Assembly (NCBI GenBank): GCA_030052745.1
Contig: JANBVO010000063.1
Span: forward strand, 1 to 64,000
Source of the DNA: Pleurostoma richardsiae
Taxonomy: Eukaryota; Ascomycota; Sordariomycetes; Calosphaeriales; Pleurostomataceae
Direction: 5' to 3'
DNA: 64,000 nucleotides
Position numbers and translations under genes: made by a program. Below, piece by piece: positions 33,319-43,966 of this stretch. Within the stretch, counting starts at the first letter, position 1. The number at the start of each line of letters is the position of its first letter. Below the pieces are notes generated by a model. The model worked only from the letters and a program-made list of their open reading frames with translations, was not told the DNA's origin and did not search any database.

Positions 33319-34369
33319 GGCCTGGTATCAGTACACTTCGAACAGTATCTCTATTTGTGACCTAGGGATGTTCTGAAGTTATTATTAGTTACGTCGTCCG
33401 TATTCCGAGGCGGGTAAGCTACCAAGGCAAAGGAGGTAGGCTAGGGGATGAAGCCAGTGAGGTAAGATGGTTCCCCCAAGATACTATGTGAGAAGTCGAT
33501 GTCGTGGCACTGCAGTAAATGTACCAACGTAGCAGAGGCTGTAAAATGGCTGTGGTCAGAGTAGGCGCTCCGAACCCTGTCCGTCTTCCAGTGCACAACG
33601 ACTTCGAGAGCGCAGACTCCCCAATCTACTCTTTGCCGTATGTGCATTCCAGCCCGGAAAGAATCAACGATCATACCTAGATAACTAGGCTCTACCTCGA
33701 CCCTACTCGCTATCGTATCTGCCTCGCCTAGCTAAGAAGGCACGTACTCATCGAGGAAAGCTTATACACCACAGTCGGGCGTGGATGTATGACCGTTGAC
33801 GGGGATTCTCTGCGTTGGCTGACAGCAGCCTGAGGGAGTCGTTGTTTTAGAAGTGGAGGAGTCGACGGGCAATATCTGCGAGGGCCTTGAGTTCAACAGA
33901 AAGAGATTCTCGTCTACGTTGATCGGTAGGTACGTACCTAAGTACCTTGGCTAAGGTACGTATCTAAGTACTGTACCTTGGGGATGAGCAAGCAAGCAAG
34001 CAGGCCGTAGCCGAGGAAGGAAGGAACCCGCAGAGCCGCTAGTGCCAGGCACAGGAAGGTTCGATCGACCCTCTCAGAGACTCGCACCTTCCTTTTTACT
34101 TCCTTCCCAATCTGGGGACAGAAACGCAGACGGAATTTCCCTCGCTCCACAATGCAAAATTGTTGTGCGGCGTCTACAGATTGCAAGAGCAAAAGGTGGT
34201 TGATTTCTACGTGAGAGAAAGAGAGTTGACTGGAGAGTGAGAGCCAACTCCAACAAAAATACCAGGAACTGAGCAACAGACCCAAACAGTGAGTGCCTTC
34301 CCCAAAATTTTACACGCTTCTCCTCGTGATGCTCCCTCCACTTGCACCTAATTAGCAAGAGATTGTCTC
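33319..34369. other. Intergenic, gene-poor
   Basis: No supported gene. It contains the palindromic GTACGTACC-type words at 33925-33980 and, towards 34370, pyrimidine-rich promoter-like DNA of the small gene downstream. Confidence 0.45.
33925..33980. repeat. GTACC-type palindromic word cluster
   Basis: The words GGTAGGTACGTACCTAAG and CTAAGGTACGTATCTAAG form imperfect self-complementary runs similar to those at 20790-20890. Confidence 0.55.
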
Positions 34370-35003
34370 TCTCCCGTGTCACTCTGCCGCATCACAGCCA
34401 TTCTCGCTCTGCTCTTTCCTTTTACGAAACCATCCTCGGTCTTGCCCTTCCTAACCAAACAAGCGTCTCCAGCAAAAGGGGTAATCCTCAGCTCCACCTA
34501 CTCCCCCAACCTTGATCTCAACCAACATCTCGCACCCGCCTCTCTCAGACACTTGCACCTTCTTTTCCTAACGTCGTACAAGCATCGCTCGAAGCAATCA
34601 CTTCTTCGCCTGGCCTCGAGATAAAAGGTTCAGGGAGCGAGCAAATCAATAGTAAGTCTTTTCTAAATACCTGTATCTTTATTCTTGGCGTCCCCAAAAC
34701 CAAAAATCTTCTCGATCTGCTCTACCAGATCATATTTCTTCGCGCTTTCCATTTCATCAAACCTTCAAATCTAACGATGAAAATTAGACCAAGGCAACAG
34801 CCAATCTCGCGAGAAAAGAATCGTTAGAGTTCCTTCCTCGTAAGTATCATTTCTATGAGGAAAGACTACCTGCTCTTTTACTAAACTGACAAACAAAAAG
34901 CATACTGAGCATATCCTATCTCTTCCCCCGTTTCCTCCAGTTTATCTCAGAACCGTAAGTCCTAAATTTGGAAAAATCTACTTACGTTCTAACAATTGCT
35001 CAG
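34370..35003 (+). promoter_or_regulatory. CT-rich promoter and leader with three probable 5'UTR introns
   Basis: The segment 34370-34640 is rich in CT runs, as in promoters of strongly expressed fungal genes. Three good introns follow: 34652-34787 (GTAAGT...ATTAG), 34840-34900 (GTAAGT, branch CTAAAC/CTGAC, AAAAG) and 34955-35003 (GTAAGT, branch TTCTAAC, GCTCAG). They leave untranslated exons 34788-34839 and 34901-34954. The last acceptor is directly followed by the ATG. This structure suggests intron-dependent expression or alternative leaders. Confidence 0.6.
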
Positions 35004-35279
35004 ATGGCCGACTTCGTTGGCGAGCGCGTGGACCAGGCGGGTAACAACGTGCAGAACATCGTTGGAGCGGACGGCAATCGTCCCCTCCGCCTGCAGCACG
35101 CCGGAGCATCCGTGACCGTTATGGTCAACGGAATGCAGCACAAGATCCCGAAGGTATTCACATACCTGACCGAGAGCCGCCGTGCTCTCCTCACCGAAGA
35201 GGCCGTTCTCGCTCTCAAGGCGGCGGCGAAGGCTATGGTCACGCCAGTTGTCTCGGGCAAGACTCGACTCGACTGCTAG
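35004..35279 (+). CDS. Small conserved-looking protein of 91 residues
   Basis: The ATG at 35004 lies immediately after an intron acceptor, and the frame runs to TAG at 35277-35279. The protein is soluble and mildly basic. It starts MADFVGERVDQAGNNVQNIV, has a beta-rich centre (QHAGASVTVMVNGMQHKIPK) and a helical Ala-rich end (LTEEAVLALKAAAKAM), finishing RLDC. No signal peptide, membrane segment or known domain was seen. The elaborate 5' leader and CT-rich promoter imply a real and probably well-expressed gene. Function unknown. Confidence 0.65.
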   Translation: MADFVGERVDQAGNNVQNIVGADGNRPLRLQHAGASVTVMVNGMQHKIPKVFTYLTESRRALLTEEAVLALKAAAKAMVTPVVSGKTRLDC

Positions 35280-36333
35280 AATTCCTTGAAACCTCGACAT
35301 ATATACGGAAGACACTAGGCCCTGGCAAGGAGACGAGATATGAGTCGTAGTATACTGTCCGTAGGACAATTCTATACAACCCAAACTGGATTTGTGACTC
35401 CCAATCCTGACTCTTGATTGGTTCCCAACCTGCCAGTTCAAATGGAGGCCAGTCAAGTAGGTTAGAAGAAAACGTACTGAGGACCCTACCAAAAGGACTT
35501 CCTCACCGCTTCCGATTCTCCGGCAATATACAGTGTATATTATAACTTATAAACGGACTCTATTGTAGAGCTCTTCCCCCGGAGATTCTAAAGACTTACG
35601 GGCTGTGGGTTATTTGTACAGTGGGTCTTCTAGATCAACCTCTCTTAACTGATAGTGGGAAATACTGTATGGTTGACTGTATTTACTATTACGCACAATT
35701 GGTCTAACTCTCGGAGGCGGTGAGATAATTGTTTCAGTGGGATCCTCCGTAAGTTTAGAGAGTAACACTTGATGCCAATAGCTTTCTGGGAATTTGGCTT
35801 CTCGGGCCGTTAACCTCATACGACTACCTACCTTCTTGGCGTGTCAGGCTGCTCGACCTGCCCGGTCCTTTAAGGTCTCCGGCATTTTGGCCTTCCAAGC
35901 CTACTCAATTCTGTTGGCGTTAATATCTACTTTTACCTACCACAAAGTACAACGTAGCTGTGAGGGGAGTACCAATGGAACCATTACTGTGGCTCGGGAA
36001 GAAGTTTACGAACGGTAACCCATGCAGGCTTCCATGAAAACATTATAAGTTCTCAGCTCAAATCAGAGTATCCGAAGTAGTGGGGAATGGTGGCAACAGA
36101 CGCTAAACGTCGCGGTCTCCCGATTCCGAAGCCGGGCGGGGAAGGGGGATTGCAGGTAAATGGCCGGTCGTGGCTTGCCGAGGGTCGTTTCCCAGGGTTT
36201 AATAGGCCTGCGCATGCCCCTGCTAAGGCAAGTACATTCATTTGGCTCCCCGTAAGGAGAACAGGCAGAGGAAACCGACACTCAGCGAGGCCGAAATATT
36301 GCACTCATTTCACCGCAACACCAGGTTTACAAA
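35280..36333. other. Intergenic, promoter of first SDR gene
   Basis: The only frame of note is a minus-strand stretch at 35610-35819 with no recognised family. CGGTCTCCCG and CCGGGCGGGG words near 36112-36140 lie about 200 bases before the SDR start. Confidence 0.45.
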
Positions 36334-37137
36334 ATGACAGCCTCATCTTCGTCGGAGACCGCAACCGCAGGCGCTTCAGGCTCACGTAGTCTGCTCGGGA
36401 AAGTCGCCATTATATCTGGGAGTTGCAGTGGCATTGGCCTGGCTATTGCACACGACCTCAGCGCACACGGTGCCCGCGTCGTGGTCAATTATCCCTTCGC
36501 CTCCCTCGCGGCGGAGGCCGCGGAAGCGGCCGCCAGCCTGCCAACTCCGCACCTGCTGGTCGAAGCAGACCTGAGCACAGTTGACGGTCCACAGAAATTG
36601 GTCGAGGCCACCGTCCGGGAGTACGGACATGTCGACATACTGGTCAACAATGCCGGCATAGCCGTCAACCTACCGTTGGAGGACCACACCCTTGAACATT
36701 GGGATGCGCTGGTCAGCCTCAACGGTCGCGGAACATTTCTGTTGACGCAGGCCGTCCTGCCACACCTCACCCGTGGTGGCCGCATCGTCAACATCTGTTC
36801 CGTCAGCTCGCGCGGGCCGCCTCCTCTACAGACGATCTACGCAGGCACCAAGGGAATGATCGACTCTTTCACGCGAGTCTGGGCAAAAGAGCTGCCGCCC
36901 AAGTACGGATGCACCGTTAATGCCGTCTCGCCCGGCCCTGTTGAGACGTCGGCATTCACGACGCTCCCAGAGGATGTGATGAAAGTTCTTGGACCCACCA
37001 TTGACGCCACTCCGGTCGAGAGGAGGATGGCCAAGCCTGAGGAGATTGCTTTTGCGGTCACGTTCCTATGTGAGGAGAGGTCGCGATGGGTCAACGGGGA
37101 GCACATGTTTGTCAATGGGGGCTTGTTCGTCCATTGA
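36334..37137 (+). CDS. Short-chain dehydrogenase/reductase (classical SDR), copy 1
   Basis: A single exon encodes 267 residues. The NADP-binding glycine motif is SGSCSGIG (residues about 29-36, a Cys variant of TGxxxGIG). NNAG lies near 105-110, and the active-site Ser (CSVSSRG) is followed by Tyr169-x3-Lys173 in IYAGTKGM. SPGPVETSAF and RWVNGEHMFVNGG close the family pattern. This type reduces polyketide-derived hydroxynaphthalenes, quinones or beta-keto groups in the cytosol. A paralogue of the same length lies at 45040. The two share YPF after the cofactor loop, NGRGT, YGCTVNAV and WVNG segments. Substrate is not determinable from sequence. Confidence 0.93.
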   Translation: MTASSSSETATAGASGSRSLLGKVAIISGSCSGIGLAIAHDLSAHGARVVVNYPFASLAAEAAEAAASLPTPHLLVEADLSTVDGPQKLVEATVREYGHVDILVNNAGIAVNLPLEDHTLEHWDALVSLNGRGTFLLTQAVLPHLTRGGRIVNICSVSSRGPPPLQTIYAGTKGMIDSFTRVWAKELPPKYGCTVNAVSPGPVETSAFTTLPEDVMKVLGPTIDATPVERRMAKPEEIAFAVTFLCEERSRWVNGEHMFVNGGLFVH

Positions 37138-37193
37138 TTTGGCGCGAAGTACGGAACTCACGGAGCGCTTCGATCGATGGTCAAGGTATTGTT

Positions 37194-37204
37194 CGGGACT
37201 GCCG
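37194..37204. promoter_or_regulatory. CGG-N5-CCG site 1
   Basis: Sequence CGGGACTGCCG, an inverted CGG pair with 5-base spacing as bound by many Zn2Cys6 dimers. It is one of four in the 37-42.5 kb stretch. Confidence 0.35.
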
Positions 37205-37301
37205 TGGAATGGCTATAACCTTACCTTTTTCGGGACTGGATTACTTGCTGATTGGTGAATTGGTACTCCTTCCATGGTTCTGGCAATTCCGGACTCCACC
37301 T

Positions 37302-37312
37302 CGGGAATGCCG
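37302..37312. promoter_or_regulatory. CGG-N5-CCG site 2
   Basis: Sequence CGGGAATGCCG, sharing the CGGGA...CCG form with sites 1 and 4. Confidence 0.35.
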
Positions 37313-37891
37313 GAGACATTGAAAGCTCCACTTCCCGGAGCATCAACATACTATACCTAGTTCGGGATGCATTTAAGATACCTTCTCCCTCTCTCTCTTA
37401 TGCCACACGTCATTTCACCATGTTAAGACGAAACGAAGAGGTTCGTGCACGAAGCCAAACCGGCCCAGTCGACTCGGCAGCAGTACTGTGAGGGAGCTCA
37501 ATAGCTGTCCGTCCTGGCCGTGTCGAAGCCCTGCTATTTTGCACACGAAACCAAGTAGGAAAGCCGAGGGTGCGGCAGAGCTCTTCGACGAAGCCCTTGT
37601 GAGCACGATTACGGAAGTATTTACCCACAAGCCAGTCCAGAGCATCAGCGTCAAGAACCCGCGTATAGATATTGGTTCTAATGTCCTTCGACTAATCTCC
37701 ATTGACCATGAACATGGCCAAGTCCAGCAGTATCTAGACGGGATTGTATTCTCTCGTGATACCCACGCCTAGATTCAAACTAGTAGATCATAGCAGCCTC
37801 GTCAGTGGCGCGACGTGACGGACGTCCTCATTCCGCTCTTAATGTCTCACTCAAGGCTCATACGACAACAGTCTTCACCCCCCTTACCATA

Positions 37892-39799
37892 CTACTCTCC
37901 AACTTCGCGGTCGGCGTGCCAGTGGAGAAATTTTCTCACCCACAGCCATTTCCACGAAACATGGCGGAGCTTGACGCCCCAGAAGTAGAATATTGCAGTC
38001 GAGAGGAACACCGCTGCCGAGACACCTGCAAAGATGGAGAATACCGTTATATATCCATCTTGCTGAATCCATGAGTCTACATAGAAACTAAGAAGGAATG
38101 CAAAGACGGCTACCACAGATGTTAGCAATCTTCACAGCAGTCTTCACGATTAAGTAGCGGATGATGAGCGGGGCAGAGGCCGGGCGTAGAGTTGTGTTCC
38201 CACCTTTAAATGCGGACTGTGTAATGATGACCTCTCCGGCAATTGGGCGATATGAGTCAATGATGTAAACGAGGCCGATATTGTTAGCCTGCACGATCGT
38301 GAAGTTTACTGTATATCGTTAGAATCGGAGACAGTCCTTTGTGGGGTGCTTGTGGCATTTACTCACCGAGACCAATACCAACAGTCGCACACATCCAGTG
38401 CAGCCTTTTGCCAAATCCAAACCCATACAGGAGGCAGGATAGTGGCCCGGTGATCAAGCTGATGACCATAGCAGGGAGGCGCATCTCCGGAGTGCGGACA
38501 CCGCCGTTCCGCACCGTCAGCTTGTCAGCTACCCAGTCGCCGGCATGCCCGCCCCAAAAGATGCCGACCAGGGAGCCAATAATGCTAGCTATGAATGTCA
38601 AACCGGCCTGCCAGGTTGCAAACCCGTATATCTCTGCGAACGCATTGGAGAAGCTCGCAGAGATAACGATGGTCATACCAATGGTCATGGTATTGATCAT
38701 CGTAGCCCAGAGCAGCGCAGGAAGCACGATTGCCGCGACCGGACGGAACACCAGCGGGAGGAGGCGTTCGCTCGTGTATACGGTGGAGAGGACCTTGAGT
38801 TCCTGTAGGTACGTCTTCTTTGTCGGGATAGGAGGTCGGGACTCGGTCTCGACATCTTCGACGCGTTCGTCTTGCAGGTCGTCTTCCAGAGACTTTTCTG
38901 AGTCGAGGTTGGCTGTCGGCGAGGGCCCAGCCGCGGGAGCGACCTGTCTCTTGAAGTTCGTCTCCGGGAAGGTAAAGATAATTAGTACCGTACAAACGCT
39001 GATCAGCGCCGTGAAGATCCAGTATATCACGCGCCAGCTGTGGTGCATGGTGATCAAGCCGCTGACAACCACCCCGACGCCGACGCCAACAGATAGGGCG
39101 CAGGTGTAGATCCTGTCAATAATATGTTAAATACGTTGCGACTAGGCTTTCATCGAGGCGGAAACACATACACCATGACCCTTCCACGCTGGTGGAGAAA
39201 AAAAATATCGGTAATCGTCAACGGCACGATGACCTCGGGCGAGGCAATAGCGATACCGAGCAAAGATCGTGCAGCAAGTGCGCTGGGGAAGGTCTTCGCC
39301 GCGCCGCACCAGACGCAGCAGGCCGTCATCAATAGGGAAGAGGCAACATAAGTTGGCCTCCTCCCGTACTTGATGGATAAGGGTACCCACATCAGGTTGC
39401 CAAGACCCATCATGAGAGAGCAAACCGTCTGAAGGTAAGAGACAGTTCCGATATGAGCAGAAAAATTATCTGCACCGTAAAAATCGATTGCAATTGGGAC
39501 AAGAGCCACTGACGGACCAACGGCGAGGCAATGTGCGAGGAAGATGGCGGTACAGGCGAGGCCGAATACGTAGTTTCTGCGGGCTTTAGACCTGCCAGGA
39601 GTCAACCCTCGGTTCCAGTGCGTTCACTCTGGTGGTAATACCGAGCTTACCAATTTAAGGGATCATTTGGGTCATCTGACGGCTTTGGGACGAGAATCCT
39701 TTCGTTCGTCTCATGGTCTCGAAGTTGAATTATACCTAAACTCCGCGGCTGCGGCGTCACGTTAACCTGCATCTTTTCAGGAGCTGGCTGTACATCCAT
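37892..39799 (-). CDS. MFS transporter, DHA1 drug/polyamine-exporter type
   Basis: Five exons (39799-39651, 39591-39172, 39112-38367, 38308-38204, 38109-37892) total 1638 nt, giving 545 residues. The N-terminal cytosolic part ends DDPNDPLNW, the usual DHA1 marker before helix 1 (WSKARRNYVFG). The helix 2-3 loop has WVPLSIKYGRRP. An acidic central loop (LDSEKSLEDDLQDERVEDVE) precedes helix 7. The last exons restore helices 11-12 and a basic C-terminal tail. It is a plasma-membrane proton antiporter, probably exporting a cluster product or a toxic intermediate. Its promoter carries a CGG-N5-CCG site at 40017. It is transcribed in the same direction as the P450 upstream. Confidence 0.92.
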
Positions 39800-40338
39800 G
39801 GCGAACACAAAGGGAGCTTTGTTGCCAAGTTCACAGATCGATGGACCCAGCGTTGTCCTTTGGCTGGGACAGAAATGTCTGCAATGAAATGAGACTGTGA
39901 GGAGGGAAATATGGGAAACAGGAGTGGGAAGCGGTGTATACAAGAGGGCTGCTGGTTATTGATGAAAGCCAAGGGCTAGCGAATCAGAATTCGAAGGCCA
40001 GGGATGATTGTTATCTCGGAAATCCCGAACAGATTTGCGGGGTTCCCCATGGGGTACCAAGTCGGTAGTCGGGATGATACTAACAGGAGAGATTAGAGTT
40101 CGCCTTCGTGCTTCCTCCAGGACAGGAATCCCATCTTCGTGAAACCTCCGTTGGCCCGGACTGCTATGGGCACATGCATGTTCATCATGACGAACCATTA
40201 AGCTATTCTTCAATTGATGGCACCTTTCGTAGCGCAGGCTAGAAAATAATCGACGAAATTGGCGGTGGAAAGACCGTAGGTTATTCCTTCGTTCAATTTA
40301 TACTGTTGTCTCTGCTTCCTATCCACCTCTTTAGACAG
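39800..40338. promoter_or_regulatory. MFS transporter promoter
   Basis: This 539-base region lies between the MFS start and the P450 stop. It contains CGG-N5-CCG site 3 and a second CGGGA word at about 40069. No gene was seen. Confidence 0.5.
40017..40027. promoter_or_regulatory. CGG-N5-CCG site 3
   Basis: Sequence CGGAAATCCCG, about 220 bases upstream of the MFS start codon, in a sensible operator position. Confidence 0.4.
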
Positions 40339-42249
40339 CTAAATTTCGTTGGCATGGATCACTGCGGCCTCCGCACATTCCCTTTCAACCAGTTTGCGAT
40401 GTGCATCGCTCCTCGGCCTAATGACTACCCTGTACGGTTCCACTTCTGCATCAAATGGTAGTGGCTTGTCGACCGAGACAGGACGTGACGGGTCCTGCTC
40501 GATCTCAAAACAGTACACAAGGCGGGATACAGCAATGAAGAGGTTGCTGGCAGCAACATTATATCCTACACATAAGCGTCGCCCTGAGATTGTTAAGTTG
40601 GCTGCTGTTCGGAGCAAGTGTTTTGTAGACAGGCGCTTCGACTTACCGGCTCCAAAGCCGAGATGACCCTTCGTAATCTTGTCAACATCCTCGTCTAGAA
40701 ACCGCTCTGGCTTGAACCGTTCAGGTTCGCTGTATTCGTGCTCCGACCAAGCGATTCCCCAATTGTTCCAGGTCACAACGGTACCTGCAGGGAGCTGGTA
40801 GCCTTCAAACTCGTCATCCACAGTCAGTGCATGAGGTATCCCTGTTTGTGCATTGGTCGGCCTAAATGAAGATTATGTGAGCCATGTACAAAGGTGAAAA
40901 TGTTGTAAGGGAAGTTTCCATAATGCACTTACCTCCAACGTACAGCTTCCTTGATGGCAGCTTTGATCATTGGGAGTTTGTCGTAGTCATCAAAAGACGG
41001 GAGTCGCTCAGCATTAGCACCGCAGACAGAATCCAGTTCTTCCCTTGCCCTTTTTATCCAGTCGGGATACATGGCCGTTCCGGCGATGAGCGACAGCATA
41101 CTTGTTCGAGTAGTGTCGGTCCCCGCCTCAATGAGAGTTCCTGCGGTGAATGCAATCTCTTCACGAGTAAGTTTCTCCTTGTTGTTGGAATCGATGAGTT
41201 CCGTCATGAAACATGGGCGCTGGATTCCCCGTCTAACTCGGAGTTCGAGTTCTTCGATAAGTTTATTAAACACACTAGGTGAACAAAGAACTTTTAGCAT
41301 TTACAGAATAAGGCTAGAAATATAAGAGAACCAAAGACAGCAAACTGCCTGGGGCGGAGAGGTCCCGAGACAAGGAACACGGGAATGAAGTCATACCATA
41401 ACGTCCGTCGGTATAGGTCGTCTCCTCTCCGTCTCCACGGCTGTAGAGCTTTCAAGAACGGAATTCGCGCGAGGACCGGAAAAGTGTCAATAATTGATGC
41501 ACCAGGCATCATATAGGGGACAAACTCCTCCTGGACTTTGTAAACAGCGGAGAGGGTTGCATCTCCAGGATCGGTCCGGATGCCAAAGACGACGCTCATT
41601 ATCACTGAGTTAGAGAAACGTCCCAGAGCAAGATACCAGTTAGATGGCTGATCCATAAGCTGAAACATCAAGGCTCGAGACTCCAGGTCTTGGAATGGTT
41701 TGAAAATGGCTTTCTGACTGACACTGAGGACTCGGTGCATCATCTTTCTCTGTCGACGCCAATCGTCTCCGTAAGGCATGAGCAACATGCGCTTTCCGCC
41801 AGAGATGATGTCATGTGCCATTGGAAGGCTCTGACGGGACGAGTAAATAGCAGCTCGCTTGTCCAGTAGCTCCGTAGCTACACGACGTGAGTTCAGGATG
41901 ACCCAATATGTCCGCCCAAACTTCAACGTGAACCTACATGTTCCGTAGGTGCGGTTAGAGATTAGTCTTCCTATAAATTACCCAGGTTAATCACTGCTAG
42001 CATCGAGGCTTACATCTCGCCATACTTCTCCCCCAGTCGCTTGAGATATGGTCCCTGGTCTATCCGAGGCATCTGGAAGGTATTCCCTACGAAAGGCAAT
42101 CCAGGCACTGACGGGGGAAACCGGTACTTGCGTCTTACTCTTACATCTTCGAACAGGAGCCAGGCAGCCCAGGCCACCAAGATCAATACAAGGGGGGCGC
42201 ATATGCGCCGGATCATGGAGATGGTAAATGAAAGAACGTTGTCATTCAT
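40339..42249 (-). CDS. Cytochrome P450 monooxygenase
   Basis: Five exons (42249-42014, 41933-41397, 41274-40933, 40861-40647, 40583-40339) total 1575 nt, giving 524 residues. A membrane anchor (APLVLILVAWAAWLLF) is followed by FPPSVPGLPFVGN, the proline hinge of CYP64/OrdA-like enzymes. The I-helix has LIEAGTDTTRTS, the K-helix KEAVRW, and the PERF region FKPERFLDED. The heme loop FGAGRRLCVGYN is assembled across the last intron. It is ER-bound and takes electrons from P450 reductase. Its start codon faces the FMN-reductase gene across a 427-base divergent promoter. This family often oxidises O-heterocyclic aromatic polyketides, but the actual substrate is unknown. Confidence 0.94.
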
Positions 42250-42676
42250 GTTTGTGACTGAACGACGCTGAGTGCATAGAGCTGGACACAGTTGCAGGCA
42301 CTAGAGCAAAGTAAATCTTGTAATCTGCGCGATGCGTACCAGATTTGTCGCGATAATGGGAAATCTTACGTACTTATCTGAAGTAAAGTGATTCAAATTA
42401 AGTTTTTTCCGTCATGATCAGCTCTTGGAAATCGGGATCGGTACGGGAACTCCGAATCGGTCAGCCGGCGTTTCCAGGCACGACGTCAATAGCCCCTACT
42501 AGTGCCTGCGACTGCTGCATATTGCGTGCGAGTTCGGCGTACTTTACCACGGCCAGGTCCACGTTGGGACTACCAGCCTATGGCTAAGACGTATAGATTC
42601 GAAACAAGACATTCATTCTCCACGGTGCTCCATTCCATGATATGTGTTAGAGCATTGCCTTGTTCTACCGGACAGG
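42250..42676. promoter_or_regulatory. Divergent promoter, P450 / FMN reductase
   Basis: The region includes a CGG-dense block at 42431-42468 (ATCGGGATCGG, CGG-N5-CCG, then CCGAATCGG). Such clustering is typical of Zn2Cys6 operators in gene clusters. Confidence 0.5.
42444..42454. promoter_or_regulatory. CGG-N5-CCG site 4
   Basis: Sequence CGGGAACTCCG, inside the CGG-dense block of the divergent promoter. Confidence 0.4.
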
Positions 42677-43723
42677 ATGCATATCCTGGGCTTGTGCAAT
42701 GGTTCCATCCATGGCAATTCCGAAATCCTCCTGAAGGCTGCACTGAATGCCGCTGTCGCTTCTGATCCCTCGATCACCGTTTCATGGATTCACGTGCCCT
42801 CTGTAGTTGTTCCAAGAAACCCCAAGCCGCTCAAAGTGGACATGTCCATCATCCCGGAGGGAGATGATCAAAATCACAAACCTCCGAGAGACTTTGAAAT
42901 TGACGACCGAAGAGCTGTTCTCAACGCTGTGGTAGACGCCGACGCCCTTATCATCTCCACGCCAGTCTACAGCCACCAGCCCCCGGCGACGCTGAAAGAG
43001 CTGTCGGACTACATCCTAGGACCGTACGCGGATAACTCCCGGTCCTTTCGCAATTTAGCTAGGAAAGACGCGGGAGACCCGGGATTCCAAGATGTGCAAA
43101 TCGACCATCGAGAAGTCAAGCCACGTGTCGCGGGATTCATCGCTGTGGCCGGCTCGAATACCCCTTTCCCCGAGCAGTGGACAATGGCGCTGCCGACGAT
43201 GCACCTGTTCACTTACCCGATCCACGCTCGAGTCGTCGACCAAGTTGTTATCCCCGGATGTGCCAACGCGGGAGCAGTCTTGACAGATCCAGTACGCACT
43301 ATTGAACGAGCCAAGACACTCGGGCAGCGTGTTGCCAGCCAGATCGGGAAGCCCTATGACGAAGCTAAGTACCTCGGCGAAGAGCAGAAAGGCAGCTGTC
43401 CATACTGCCATCTTCTCAAGATCGAATTTCGGGATGGAAACACTGTCCAGTGTATCGTCTGTGGTGCTCTGGGGCACTTGTCTACCGGACCGGATGGGGA
43501 AATACGACCGACATGGGAGGAAGATTCTAATATCAGCTGCGTGACCTTGAAAGGTAAATGGAAGCATCTGGATGATATCAAAGTGCAGCTGGACTCAGAG
43601 CGGCCGCAAATGGGTGCAATCACGAAGGAACGAGAACACTGGCGAAATGTCCGCATACCTCTTGTTGATATGCCCAGTATCAGAAGCCGGTTGACAGCTG
43701 CACTGGCAAAGAGCCGACTCTAG
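42677..43723 (+). CDS. NADPH-dependent FMN reductase/flavodoxin-like protein with C-terminal zinc-ribbon-like motif
   Basis: A single exon encodes 348 residues. ATG 42677 is chosen because the flavodoxin-like strand starts at once (MHILGLCNGS) with the phosphate loop GSIHGNS. DADALIISTPVYSHQPPATLKE is the FMN-binding loop of the PF03358 family, and a GFIAVAGSNTPFP segment follows. The reductase domain usually ends after about 200-220 residues. Here a second part has CPYC-x15-CIVCGALGH, a zinc-ribbon-like pair of Cys knuckles, followed by about 80 residues rich in charged side chains. The protein ends KSRL, a PTS1-type tripeptide (SRL), so peroxisomal import is plausible. Likely role: quinone/flavin reduction supporting cluster oxygenases or a substrate-specific step. 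Confidence 0.85.
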   Translation: MHILGLCNGSIHGNSEILLKAALNAAVASDPSITVSWIHVPSVVVPRNPKPLKVDMSIIPEGDDQNHKPPRDFEIDDRRAVLNAVVDADALIISTPVYSHQPPATLKELSDYILGPYADNSRSFRNLARKDAGDPGFQDVQIDHREVKPRVAGFIAVAGSNTPFPEQWTMALPTMHLFTYPIHARVVDQVVIPGCANAGAVLTDPVRTIERAKTLGQRVASQIGKPYDEAKYLGEEQKGSCPYCHLLKIEFRDGNTVQCIVCGALGHLSTGPDGEIRPTWEEDSNISCVTLKGKWKHLDDIKVQLDSERPQMGAITKEREHWRNVRIPLVDMPSIRSRLTAALAKSRL

Positions 43724-43966
43724 ACAGATGGACATCGCTGGACCTGTCCAGCTATTTTAGGATGATATATCACAAATGTAGCTTACCAAGCACGTAGTTT
43801 TGCCAACATGTCGAAAATCTTCAGAGATCAAGCCCTTCGCATCCTAGTTGGTGGCTATTACCCGACCTAAAGCTGAAATATTCTTTGAACCGCACAGTTG
43901 CTAGTTGCTGCAGTCCATGTCCGTTACGAAGGATCAACCCCGTGGACCCTCCATTCCGATATGCGG

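Larger units (their letters stand above)
37138..37891. other. Convergent intergenic region with CGG-N5-CCG sites
   Basis: It lies between the 3' ends of the SDR and MFS genes yet carries several CGGGA words, including two CGG-N5-CCG sites. A 94-codon frame at 37488-37772 starts only with GTG, has no motif, and was not called. Confidence 0.45.

Noticed and set aside
35610-35819. Minus-strand frame that at first looked like a retroelement pol remnant
   Set aside because: No reverse transcriptase, integrase or protease motif and no terminal repeats could be seen, so no element was called.
37488-37772. 94-codon plus frame between SDR 1 and the MFS gene
   Set aside because: It starts only with GTG and has no recognised domain or splice partner.
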